Made by a program: the position numbers and the translations under genes
Notes under the pieces: model-generated
What the model saw: the letters and a program-made list of their open reading frames with translations, nothing else
Database searches by the model: none
Told to the model about the DNA's origin: nothing
NCBI GenBank assembly: GCA_905370255.1
Contig: CAJPKC010000011.1
Coordinates: 1 to 12,276 of the forward strand
Direction: 5' to 3'
Length of the DNA: 12,276 nucleotides
Origin: Streptococcus oralis
GTDB lineage: Bacteria > Bacillota > Bacilli > Lactobacillales > Streptococcaceae
Part shown: positions 7,407 through 12,276 of the stretch, in pieces
How positions within the stretch are numbered: the first letter of the stretch is position 1
How the letters are laid out: every line of letters starts with the position of its first letter

Positions 7407-7437
7407 GTTATATGGTCTACTTTGTCCTCATTGACAA
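7407..7437 (-). promoter_or_regulatory. Weak promoter-like pair
   Basis: Minus strand TTGTCA (7437-7432, 5 of 6 to the -35 consensus) and TATAAC (7412-7407, 5 of 6 to the -10 consensus), separated by 19 bases, which is longer than ideal. It would start a transcript just before the terminator-like hairpin and methyltransferase gene. Chance occurrence is quite possible. Confidence 0.25.
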
Positions 7438-7518
7438 AATAATTCAAGGGGCCTAGTAAGTAGCACCAAACTTACATCATCGGTCACTTTCATTTTTCGT
7501 TTTTTGCGGTGCTTTTTA

Positions 7519-7588
7519 TAGCCGGGACGGGAATCGAACCCGCATTTACAGTTAATAGTCCGCCACTCTACCGTTGAGTTACCCAGCA
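7519..7588 (-). tRNA. tRNA-like gene with a disrupted anticodon arm (probable pseudo-tRNA)
   Basis: Read on the minus strand, the T arm is canonical (GCGGG, TTCGATT, CCCGT). The D arm is canonical (ACTC, AACGGTA, GAGT) with T8 and A9 before it. Six acceptor pairs form between GCTGGG and CCCGGC, including one T-G; the terminal pair is T-T. The discriminator is A and no CCA is encoded. Between the D and T arms there are only 21 bases where about 23 are expected. A loop CTATTAA is flanked by GCGGA on one side but CTGTA on the other, so the anticodon stem does not close. A TCCG arm would restore it, as if two bases were lost. The amino acid cannot be assigned; ATT in the loop and a CTGTAAA (Tyr-like) string are both visible but neither fits a stem. 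Phages of this group often carry a tRNA-like gene near the packaging module. Confidence 0.55.
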
Positions 7589-7688
7589 ACCTACTATAAG
7601 GAGACAACCAAATGGCGAAGTTCCTTCCTACTTCATTGGATAATACTATAATACCACTCAATACAGCGCTTTTACTCCCGATTTTCTT

Positions 7689-8123
7689 TCAATTATCTCC
7701 CAAGAATCTATACTCTAGCAATTCCCCTGCTTTATAAGCCTCTGCGAACTCTAATAAAGCCCGATCCAGCAATCTGTAGTATTCACTTTCCGAATATCCC
7801 AGACTTGGATAAATAGCCTTGTCTTGTCTAAATCTCACTCTACAATATCGTTCAATCAAAATCTGCGATAAGTTGAGATCAGACAGTCTATTAATAGCTG
7901 ATGCCATAAGTTCCAGCTCTTGCTGGGCGCTTACCCGTCTTATAACCATTTGTTCAGTTTGACGGCTGGGGGAACTTGGTGCGCTTTTTGGCTCTAGCGA
8001 GTAAGTAGCTGTGACTTTTGGGCTATACTCCTCCCCTGCTATCCGTAACAGTACGCGGTAGTTTTTTAGGGTGTTATCTGCGTTCTCCTTTGTTTTGTTC
8101 TTTAGCACTTCTCCGAAAAGCAT
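7689..8123 (-). CDS. ArpU-family late transcription regulator
   Basis: The protein has 144 residues. The first third has TLKNYRVLLRIAGEEYSPK followed by TATYSLEPK, then SPSRQTEQMV. The middle has RRVSAQQELELMASAINRL, and the C-terminal third has IYPSLGYSESEYYRLLDRALLEFAEAY with a final GELLEYRF-like tail. This order of blocks is that of the phage ArpU family (named after an Enterococcus hirae regulator of muramidase export). Its phage members lie just before the packaging genes and are considered late gene activators with a sigma-like C-terminal DNA-binding region. It starts immediately after the stop of the upstream gene (TGA then ATG reversed in order, 8121-8126), so translation is coupled. 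No gene follows for 334 bases, consistent with it ending the early/middle unit. Confidence 0.85.
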   Translation of the reverse strand: MLFGEVLKNKTKENADNTLKNYRVLLRIAGEEYSPKVTATYSLEPKSAPSSPSRQTEQMVIRRVSAQQELELMASAINRLSDLNLSQILIERYCRVRFRQDKAIYPSLGYSESEYYRLLDRALLEFAEAYKAGELLEYRFLGDN

Positions 8124-8510
8124 TCAATCCCACCCTTCCATTTTAGATATTAAGTTCAGCGCTTCTAATTTCCGTCTTAAGCGGCGCTCTCGCTTGCGTT
8201 CTTCGTTTCGCTTGTAGTTATGATTATCTCTGTAGAATCGTTCGACCAGGTCCTCGCTAGACCGACCTGGGCCTACTTTATCAAGCGCCTCTTTCATACA
8301 CTCGTAGAGTAGATCAGTCTCGACGAATCCAACGAATCTCGCGATGATTGCAGACGACGGCATTCTGTTTTGTTTCTTGTATTTCTCATAACGCGCTCCG
8401 TCTTGGTATGCGTTGTGACTTTTCGCGACTTTGAAAAAATCATAGATAGAGTCAAATTCAGCTATCGCCTTATCCGCTTCTTGGAAAAATTCTTTTTTCA
8501 ATTCCATCAT
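8124..8510 (-). CDS. Hypothetical phage protein, 128 aa, basic C-terminal part
   Basis: I do not recognise the family. The protein opens MMELKKEFFQEADKAIAEF, a helical acidic/basic stretch. A middle part has RMPSSAIIARFVGFVETDLL, which could be a helix-turn-helix-like fold. The segment after about residue 95 is highly charged and basic (NEERKRERRLRRKLEALN). The basic tail suggests nucleic-acid binding, which is inference. Two Met codons stand in tandem; GGGG lies 3 bases before the first and 6 before the second (8505-8507), so the second may be the real start. It overlaps the end of the 48-aa gene upstream and abuts the ArpU gene downstream, so it is in the same translated unit as the late regulator. 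Confidence 0.75.
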   Translation of the reverse strand: MMELKKEFFQEADKAIAEFDSIYDFFKVAKSHNAYQDGARYEKYKKQNRMPSSAIIARFVGFVETDLLYECMKEALDKVGPGRSSEDLVERFYRDNHNYKRNEERKRERRLRRKLEALNLISKMEGWD

Positions 8511-8616
8511 CTTCCCCTGTTTTCATCGTGATTAGCTCAGCGTTTTTCATGACAGTCTCCATAATTGTCTGACACAATTCTTCTGGTGTCAGATCACCCT
8601 CCAACTCCGTTCTCAT
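8470..8616 (-). CDS. Small phage protein of 48 aa
   Basis: ATG 8614-8616 opens a 48-codon frame closed by TAA at 8470-8472. It has one of the best ribosome sites in the window, AGGAGGT five bases before the ATG. Its start overlaps the last 23 bases of the membrane-protein gene upstream, and its 3' end overlaps the start of the 128-aa gene by about 40 bases. The protein is acidic and probably helical: MRTELEGDLTPEELCQTIME, then a MKNAELITM segment and a charged end. No motif that names a function is visible and I do not recognise a family. Without this gene, 8511-8593 would be an unusual gap in a packed operon. Confidence 0.6.
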   Translation of the reverse strand: MRTELEGDLTPEELCQTIMETVMKNAELITMKTGEDDGIEKRIFPRSG

Positions 8617-8869
8617 CTGCTACCTCCTGTAATTGTTGAGCCATACGTGAATTATAATCATTGTTCAATTTATTTATAATCACGTCCTGCATCACGTTTT
8701 TTTCTTCGATTTTTTCGAGCTCGTCCTTTTGTGTTCTGATTGTCTGCTGTAGCTCGCTGTTGCTCGTTTTGAGCACCCGTACTCGTGCGTTAAGGTTGAC
8801 GCATGCGGCAATTAAGACAAACAGAATAAACGCAAAATTCGCACGTATCAACTTATCATTGTTCGTCAT
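8594..8869 (-). CDS. Small membrane protein with a coiled-coil tail
   Basis: The 91-aa protein has a short polar N-terminus (MTNNDKLIRA), one membrane segment at about residues 11-27 (FAFILFVLIAACVNL), then a charged stretch (about 33-80) with SNSELQQTIRTQKDELEKIEEK that looks like a coiled coil. The positive N-terminal residues and the long polar tail would place the coiled coil outside the cell or near the membrane face, by the positive-inside rule; this is inference. The layout resembles FtsL/DivIC-type bitopic proteins only in outline. ATG 8867-8869 follows a GAGGGGCG site. It overlaps the next gene upstream by 14 bases. The family is not recognised; similar small membrane proteins are common in streptococcal phages. 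Confidence 0.7.
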   Translation of the reverse strand: MTNNDKLIRANFAFILFVLIAACVNLNARVRVLKTSNSELQQTIRTQKDELEKIEEKNVMQDVIINKLNNDYNSRMAQQLQEVADENGVGG

Positions 8870-9071
8870 TTTCTCGCCCCTCTTTCCTGTTTAATTTCTT
8901 TGCGTTCATTAGTCCACTATCTAAATTAAGAGGTTCACTTTGCGTCTCAAAAGAATTGTTTCCCCTTTTTCTGCCCAGTATTCCCACGATGATTGCACCG
9001 ATAAAACCAATTAACCAGATAGCACCGATAATCAATTCCACGATATCCGATAATGTCAAAGCAAAGATCAT
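8856..9071 (-). CDS. Small single-pass membrane protein
   Basis: The 71-aa protein has one hydrophobic segment at about residues 10-32 (VELIIGAIWLIGFIGAIIVG), closed by GRKRGNN, and a polar tail of about 38 residues. The Arg/Lys cluster after the segment suggests the tail faces the cytoplasm and the N-terminus faces outward. AGGAG lies 8 bases before ATG 9069-9071, and the start overlaps the stop of the 43-aa gene (ATGA). The 3' end overlaps the coiled-coil membrane gene. Its predicted topology is opposite to that neighbour. No family is recognised. The role could be membrane remodelling, exclusion or helper to replication; none is supported directly. Confidence 0.7.
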   Translation of the reverse strand: MIFALTLSDIVELIIGAIWLIGFIGAIIVGILGRKRGNNSFETQSEPLNLDSGLMNAKKLNRKEGRENDEQ

Positions 9072-9199
9072 TTCTTTTCTCCTGTCACTCGATTTCTTTC
9101 TACTCTCAATTTAAAGCTAGTGTCATCACCAAAACATACCAGCGTTGTTTCTTCTTCCCATTGATTTTTAGTATATGGGTATCTTCCCGGTCTATTCAT
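9068..9199 (-). CDS. Small phage protein of 43 aa
   Basis: ATG 9197-9199 opens 43 codons ending in TGA at 9068-9070. The start shares its A with the stop of the YopX-family gene (TGATG), and the stop overlaps the start of the next membrane gene (ATGA). GGAGG stands 7 bases before the ATG. These three features together make it a real gene despite its size. The protein starts MNRPGRYPYTKNQWEEE and contains a TTLVCFGDDTSFKLRVER stretch, which looks like a small beta-rich unit. I recall short phage proteins of this style but cannot name the family. It would be made by translational coupling to its upstream neighbour. Confidence 0.65.
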   Translation of the reverse strand: MNRPGRYPYTKNQWEEETTLVCFGDDTSFKLRVERNRVTGEKK

Positions 9200-9582
9200 C
9201 ACTCCACCTCCAACAATTCGGGATTTTCGTAGACGTTGCCGATGATTTCAAACGCCACCGAATTATCTTCTAGCAACTCTACCATCGGTACATCTTCATT
9301 GTCTTCAAAAACATGGAACATCAAAACGCCTATCTTGCTATTTTGGGAAACTCTTGCATTTATTGGCGTTTCAGTGTCGTCCACTTCTATAGCGATAACA
9401 TCCCCCTCAAAGATTTCCTTGCCATTCTTATCAAGCAAACCTGTTGATTGCATGAGTTTGACTCCCTCGATGCTTCGCTCAACAAACTTGTCTGTCTCTA
9501 CTAATTCATCGGTAAATCGTAGTGTTCTGACTTCTGCCATATTCTTTTTATCCGTAGACCACGCTCTAAACTTTGGAATCAT
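9199..9582 (-). CDS. YopX-family phage protein
   Basis: The 127-aa protein starts MIPKFRAWSTDKKNMAEV, then has LMQSTGLLDKNGKEIFEGDV in the middle and FEIIGNVYENPELLE at the C-terminus. FRAW near the start, TGLxDKNGKEIxEGDV and IGNxxENPELL are the blocks of the YopX family (named after a Bacillus SPbeta gene). The fold is a small beta barrel; the biochemical role in phages is unknown. ATG 9580-9582 follows an AGGAGGTGCAAG site located inside the end of the upstream gene, and the two overlap (ATGA). The length is normal for the family. Confidence 0.88.
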   Translation of the reverse strand: MIPKFRAWSTDKKNMAEVRTLRFTDELVETDKFVERSIEGVKLMQSTGLLDKNGKEIFEGDVIAIEVDDTETPINARVSQNSKIGVLMFHVFEDNEDVPMVELLEDNSVAFEIIGNVYENPELLEVE

Positions 9583-9806
9583 CTTGCACCTCCTATGAAA
9601 CTATTAACAATATTTTGCTGTTCAGTATCGATTATTTTATTTTTATAATTCAATATCGGAGCCATAATGTCATTCATCAGTGCAGGCTTCAAAATGATTT
9701 CATTTGTTATCAAAAATCTTTTACCGTCGATTTTTAATTTTATATCATGCCCGTTAGCGATATGCTCAAGGTCGTTTTTAGATAAATATATTTCAAATTT
9801 ACTCAT
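9579..9806 (-). CDS. Hypothetical phage protein, 75 aa
   Basis: The protein is short and begins MSKFEIYLSKNDLEHIANGH, followed by DIKLKIDGKRFLIT. The early part looks like a small alpha/beta unit with an Ile/Lys-rich strand. Residues 35-60 are a mixed stretch with PALMNDIMAPIL, and the end is polar. Both ends overlap neighbours with ATGA arrangements (9803-9806 and 9579-9582), and a GGGGGTGGGAG stretch serves as ribosome site. It is AT-rich compared with the packaging genes. I do not recognise a family and see no catalytic motif. Operon packing is the main support. Confidence 0.7.
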   Translation of the reverse strand: MSKFEIYLSKNDLEHIANGHDIKLKIDGKRFLITNEIILKPALMNDIMAPILNYKNKIIDTEQQNIVNSFIGGAR

Positions 9807-10093
9807 TCTCCCACCCCCTCAAAATAACTATGAAATTTACTTAGGTTCACAATAGCGACTTCTTCAACGGAATGTTTTTCGATATCAAAGTCTGGATCAT
9901 TTTTCCCAAACTCTTTCTTTATGGCTTTTTCCGCTAGAAAAGGTAAGGCGAATATACTTGCTCCGTTTTTTAAGGCAAGCGCTTGACCGTGTTTATTTAC
10001 TATTCGATACCCTATATCAAACGGTCTGATTTCCATTGGGATTTTTATGCATTTACTTTGATTCTTCATTCCTTCTTCAAGCGTTTGTATCAT
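9803..10093 (-). CDS. Hypothetical phage protein, 96 aa
   Basis: The protein begins MIQTLEEGMKNQSKCIKIP, then has MEIRPFDIGYRIVNKHGQAL and a hydrophobic run ASIFALPFLAEKAIKKEFG, and ends with an acidic region. A GxxxLALKNGASIFALPF-like core suggests a small alpha/beta fold; no catalytic residues stand out. It overlaps the DUF1642 gene by 4 bases (ATGA at 10090-10093). The possible ribosome site GAGGAAGTGGAAG lies in the end of that gene. A second Met at codon 9 is another possible start. Function unknown. Confidence 0.7.
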   Translation of the reverse strand: MIQTLEEGMKNQSKCIKIPMEIRPFDIGYRIVNKHGQALALKNGASIFALPFLAEKAIKKEFGKNDPDFDIEKHSVEEVAIVNLSKFHSYFEGVGE

Positions 10094-10692
10094 TCTTCCA
10101 CCTCCTCAATCTCAATCCCCGGACAATCAAACACCCAGCCAAAGCCAGCTTTTTCAAGCATTTCCCGAGTGTGTTTTACGCGAAAATCTAACGGTTCACT
10201 TTCTCCACTAAAAAAATATTCATTCAAACTTATACGACAATTTAAGTAGTTGTAGCCTTCTTCTGCCCCTTTTACTTTAACAATATACCGCTTCTCTTTC
10301 GCGACCTCGTATCCATCAAGCCAAGCACAGGCAAAAGCTTCTTGATTGTCTTTGACCTTTAAAAACTCTTTTAGCTTTTTATAGTCTTTTTGGTTTGCAT
10401 AATTGTAAAGATCGATTTCTTCAACTAGTAAAGCTCGGACCAAGGTTACACCCGTATTTTTGCAATACTTGATCCAGTTAGCAATAAACCATGGGATCGT
10501 GACTTTTTCAAATTTCTTTAACATACCGCCCACAAGGAGACCGCCCTGCTCGGTTTCAAACGCTATTGTCACTTTATTATCTTTTGCGCTTTCTGTGATT
10601 GAAAGTGTAGGTTCTGTGAACAATGTATCTTTCAAATTATCAAATAATGTGTTATTAATGTGTTCAATTAATTCTCGTTTATTCATTTTCAT
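10090..10692 (-). CDS. DUF1642 phage protein
   Basis: The 200-aa protein has a helical N-terminus, a region with VTIPWFIANWIKYCKN (about 64-79), and the block FACAWLDGYEVAKEKRYIVK (about 120-139), continuing to a C-terminal EEGYNYLN region. The LDGYEVxKExRYxVK signature is what I associate with DUF1642, a family found in phages of Streptococcus and Lactococcus with no known activity. ATG 10690-10692 overlaps the stop of the Xre gene (ATGA) and has AAGG 3 bases before it. A second ATG at 10684-10686 is better spaced and may be used. The length is usual for the family, which varies a lot at the N-terminus. Confidence 0.78.
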   Translation of the reverse strand: MKMNKRELIEHINNTLFDNLKDTLFTEPTLSITESAKDNKVTIAFETEQGGLLVGGMLKKFEKVTIPWFIANWIKYCKNTGVTLVRALLVEEIDLYNYANQKDYKKLKEFLKVKDNQEAFACAWLDGYEVAKEKRYIVKVKGAEEGYNYLNCRISLNEYFFSGESEPLDFRVKHTREMLEKAGFGWVFDCPGIEIEEVEE

Positions 10693-11084
10693 TTACCTTC
10701 TCTTTCTTCTGCTTCAAATTGCATCCATACCAGATCCTCATATAAGCATCTGGCTTGTTTCTTAATATTGCTCAAGTCTTGCGCGCTTATCTCTTCTTGT
10801 TCGCGTAGCAAAGATGCTTTGATGCTAATTAATTTCAGTAGGTACTGTTGGCACTTTGAAAGCTGCAATCCTTTTTCTTCTTGAATGTCTGGGCTTTGCG
10901 AATATCCCAAAAGATACCCTTCGCTTACCTCGAAATAGTCTGCTAGTTTTTTCGTCTTAACGGCTTTGATTGCCGTGTCGCCGTGTTCCCATTTTTGAAT
11001 AGTTCTTACACTTACACCAAATATGTCAGCAAGGGCCTTCTGGGTTATCTTACGTTGTTTTCTTAGTTCTTTAATCCGGTTCAC
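10689..11084 (-). CDS. Xre-family DNA-binding protein
   Basis: This 131-aa protein has an N-terminal Cro/CI-type helix-turn-helix: RIKELRKQRKITQKALADIF (about 3-22), GVSVRTIQKWEHG (23-35), then LADYFEVSEGYLLGY (48-62). The turn and recognition helix are plain. The C-terminal part (70-131) is helical and charged with no protease-like LexA motif, so it is not a full-length CI repressor of the S24 type. It would bind an operator as a dimer. The start is GTG at 11082-11084, one base after the stop of the MazG-like gene, with AGGAGG 9 bases before it. It sits inside the operon in the same direction as its neighbours, away from any divergent lysogeny switch, so it is more likely an accessory regulator than the main lysis/lysogeny switch. 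Its targets are unknown. Confidence 0.85.
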   Translation of the reverse strand: MNRIKELRKQRKITQKALADIFGVSVRTIQKWEHGDTAIKAVKTKKLADYFEVSEGYLLGYSQSPDIQEEKGLQLSKCQQYLLKLISIKASLLREQEEISAQDLSNIKKQARCLYEDLVWMQFEAEEREGK

Positions 11085-11085
11085 T

Positions 11086-11589
11086 TTACAGGTCCTCCTC
11101 TTTTACAAAGCTACCCTCAACCCAGCGACCCTTGCGGTCTTTAATCTCGTTGTAAGCTAGTTCGAAGCAATCCACGAAGTCATATCCTAATTTGTGCGCG
11201 ATAGCTTTTAAATAGCTCACGATTCTCAAAAGGTTAAACTTAGCATTTATTTTAACTTCTAACTTGCGCGAGAATTGGAACTCGCTGGCATTGTCAATCA
11301 TCAACTCAAAGCAGTCTTTGATATCGCCCTTTCTCGCTTCTACTGCCTTAGTCATGATCTCAACCGGATCAAGTTCAATCATCATTGCCAATCCTACGAC
11401 AACCACGGCACAATCACCGATGCTGTCCTTTGTGAGTTGCTCTTTTTGCTTGGCATACCCTGCGACCAGTTCACCCATTTCTTCGAATAGTTTGAGCGTC
11501 TGTTTAAAGATATCCCCCTGCGTGATATCACGGTCCAAAAACCACTGTCTAGTCAGCTCGGTTAGTTCCTCGATTTTATCAATATCCAT
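11086..11589 (-). CDS. MazG-like nucleotide pyrophosphohydrolase
   Basis: The 167-aa protein carries the all-alpha NTP pyrophosphohydrolase signature. LKLFEEMGELVAGYAKQ (about 32-48) gives the EExxE metal site (E36, E37, E40). KDSIGDCAVVVVGLAMM (54-70) gives the second metal residues (D55, D59). Helix 3 and a longer C-terminal extension follow, ending in KDRKGRWVEGSF, which is common in phage members. Such enzymes hydrolyse NTPs or dNTPs to NMPs and pyrophosphate with Mg2+, and may clean the nucleotide pool or lower an alarmone signal; substrate is not told by the sequence. ATG 11587-11589 follows GGGGG at 11599-11603. The 3' end of the broken gene upstream overlaps it by 11 bases. Confidence 0.8.
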   Translation of the reverse strand: MDIDKIEELTELTRQWFLDRDITQGDIFKQTLKLFEEMGELVAGYAKQKEQLTKDSIGDCAVVVVGLAMMIELDPVEIMTKAVEARKGDIKDCFELMIDNASEFQFSRKLEVKINAKFNLLRIVSYLKAIAHKLGYDFVDCFELAYNEIKDRKGRWVEGSFVKEEDL

Positions 11590-11780
11590 CCATCATATCC
11601 CCCTCGATTTCTTTTAATTTCTTGTCTATGGCTTTAATTTCCTTGTTCAGCCATTCGCGTTAGTTCGCGCTGTAGTGGTGTCCTCGCGTATTGCTGATTG
11701 TTTTAAGTTGTAGTTCCTCGCTCAGCGCTCAGCCGTTTCTCATAGATACGCTTGGACCGTAGTAGATTTTCCTTTTCCAT
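11579..11780 (-). pseudogene. Broken small gene (7-bp duplication and in-frame stop)
   Basis: ATG 11778-11780 opens a frame starting MEKENLLRSKRIYEKRLS that soon ends at TAA after about 25 codons. The minus strand carries CTGAGCG twice in tandem (11732-11726 and 11725-11719). Taking one copy out restores the frame to RLSEELQLKTISNTRGHHYS. That frame then meets TAA at 11660-11662 and resumes as REWLNKEIKAIDKKLKEIEG up to TGA 11579-11581. The restored gene would have 64 codons plus stop, and would overlap the MazG-like start by 11 bases, as is normal in this operon. The two readings join smoothly in amino acid character. So this looks like a decayed small helical phage gene. Family not recognised. 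A sequencing error could explain one lesion but is less likely to explain both. Confidence 0.6.
11719..11732 (-). repeat. 7-bp perfect tandem duplication
   Basis: CGCTCAG occurs twice in a row on the plus strand (11719-11725 and 11726-11732). It is not a multiple of three and shifts the frame of the small gene at 11579-11780. Confidence 0.9.
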
Positions 11781-11781
11781 A

Positions 11782-12276
11782 TCAAATACCTAAACGATGA
11801 TTTTCTAGGCCGTCCCTAAAGCTGTACATTTCTTCAAAATATAGCCCGATCAAGATTGCGTCTGCTTCATCGTCCTTAACGTCCTTATTAAATTTATCTG
11901 CCACGATGTCAATTGCTTGCTGTTTCAAAACCTGCCGGCCTTTGCCTTTAATAGCAAAGTGCTTTCTCCAGGTCCGCACGTTGACGAAGTAAACGCGGTC
12001 TGCAATGAGCCGGGAAAGGATAATGCCCGTTGCTATTCCGATTTTAACCATCGTTTGCTGGTTGCCACCTCCGACGTTGTTCTGCTCGATCACAATCTCT
12101 TTAAATGGTTTGTTATACTTTAAAATCAACCGCGACTGAATAGCTTTCAGTTTGTTCGCCATTTGAAAGGCTCGCTCTAGAAATGTACCTTTAGGTTTGA
12201 CAACCCCACTGTCTAACAGGTCCGGGCCGTCATATACAGCCCAGCCTGTCGCACTAGTGGAAGCGTCAAGTGATAA
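11782..12276 (-). CDS. RuvC-like Holliday junction nuclease (5' end off the window)
   Basis: The frame is open to the right edge; 164 residues are visible and the first few codons are missing. Residues near the edge, LSLDASTSATGWAVYDG, form the first strand and turn of the RNase H-like fold with the catalytic Asp (D4 of the visible part). EIVIEQNN (E64) gives the second acidic residue, and KDDEADAILIGLYF (134-147) gives the last acidic pair (D136, D139). That order matches phage RuvC-type resolvases, which cut four-way DNA junctions and help debranch DNA before packaging. An internal ATG at 12160-12162 is not the start, since it would remove the catalytic Asp. TGA 11782-11784 is followed after one base by the ATG of the broken gene. 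Confidence 0.85.
   Translation of the reverse strand, partial: LSLDASTSATGWAVYDGPDLLDSGVVKPKGTFLERAFQMANKLKAIQSRLILKYNKPFKEIVIEQNNVGGGNQQTMVKIGIATGIILSRLIADRVYFVNVRTWRKHFAIKGKGRQVLKQQAIDIVADKFNKDVKDDEADAILIGLYFEEMYSFRDGLENHRLGI

Larger units (their letters stand above)
7355..7688 (-). other. 334-base non-coding interval between the ArpU gene and the methyltransferase gene
   Basis: From right to left it holds an AT-rich stretch after the ArpU stop, including GTATTATAGTATTAT-like repeats near 7640-7655. Next come the tRNA-like sequence (7519-7588) and about 80 bases without a credible gene. The weak promoter-like pair and the terminator-like hairpin complete it. The ArpU-family regulator is known to act on late gene expression, so a late promoter somewhere in this gap is expected. 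I cannot point to a convincing one. Confidence 0.6.

Noticed and set aside
7355..7447. Extended N-terminus of the methyltransferase frame from 7447
   Set aside because: It would start at TTG with no ribosome site and cross the terminator-like hairpin; GTG 7354 has a good site and starts the ParB domain as usual.
7432..7460. Plus-strand TTGACA with a TAGTAA 17 bases later
   Set aside because: The -10 part is poor and there is no plus-strand gene to serve; all plus-strand frames are shadows of minus-strand genes.
7519..7588. Suppressor tRNA reading a stop codon
   Set aside because: CTA and TTA strings occur in the loop region, but neither is preceded by T33 in a closed anticodon stem.
7428..7661. 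77-codon minus-strand frame across the tRNA-like sequence
   Set aside because: It is a read-through of the tRNA-like gene with no supported start; the short ATG frame inside it (about 21 codons) also has no ribosome site.
10689..11084. CI-type lysogeny repressor
   Set aside because: There is no S24 protease part, no divergent partner gene and no operator region beside it.
11579..11780. Programmed ribosomal frameshift in the small gene
   Set aside because: No slippery heptamer or stimulating structure is visible, and an extra in-frame TAA would still stop the product; a tandem duplication explains the shift simply.
1..12276. CRISPR array, insertion sequence, integrase or attachment site
   Set aside because: No spaced direct repeats, transposase or integrase motifs, or long direct repeats were seen on either strand.

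Overview
The window is a segment of a tailed-phage or prophage genome from a low-GC Gram-positive host. ArpU-type, YopX-type and DUF1642-type genes, GGAGG ribosome sites and a moderately AT-rich composition suggest Streptococcus or a close lactic relative. The exact host cannot be fixed from this sequence. Every credible gene lies on the minus strand, so transcription runs from right (12276) to left (1). Genes are packed with ATGA or TGATG overlaps and gaps of a few bases, as in one long phage operon.

Right part (12276 to about 7690) is the end of the replication and accessory module plus the late switch. In transcription order it holds: a RuvC-like Holliday junction nuclease (5' end off the window); a broken small gene carrying a 7-bp tandem duplication and an in-frame stop; a MazG-like pyrophosphohydrolase; an Xre-type DNA-binding protein; a DUF1642 protein; two unknown small proteins; a YopX-family protein; a 43-aa gene; two adjacent single-pass membrane proteins; a 48-aa gene; an unknown 127/128-aa protein; and the ArpU-family late regulator.

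The 334-base gap at 7355-7688 holds a tRNA-like sequence with an intact D arm, T arm and most of an acceptor stem but a disrupted anticodon arm. It also has a weak promoter-like pair and a terminator-like hairpin just before the next gene.

Left part (7354 to 1) is the DNA packaging and head module: a ParB-domain/beta-class DNA adenine methyltransferase, small and large terminase, an SPP1 gp6-like portal, minor capsid protein 2, a 40-aa gene, a GP20-type scaffold, and the major capsid protein, whose 3' end is off the window. Portal, terminase, scaffold and capsid proteins together would build and fill the procapsid. The methyltransferase may mark phage DNA against host restriction.

The most interesting non-coding element is a leader of about 130 bases between the 40-aa gene and the scaffold gene (1357-1487). 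It can fold into a closed stem enclosing two contiguous hairpins, followed by further hairpins. It repeats a GGACGTAAA loop motif and carries a loop resembling the 3' end of 16S rRNA that could pair with the scaffold ribosome site. This suggests a translational or transcriptional control of head protein levels. All folding statements come from reading complementarity by eye; no computation or database search was run.
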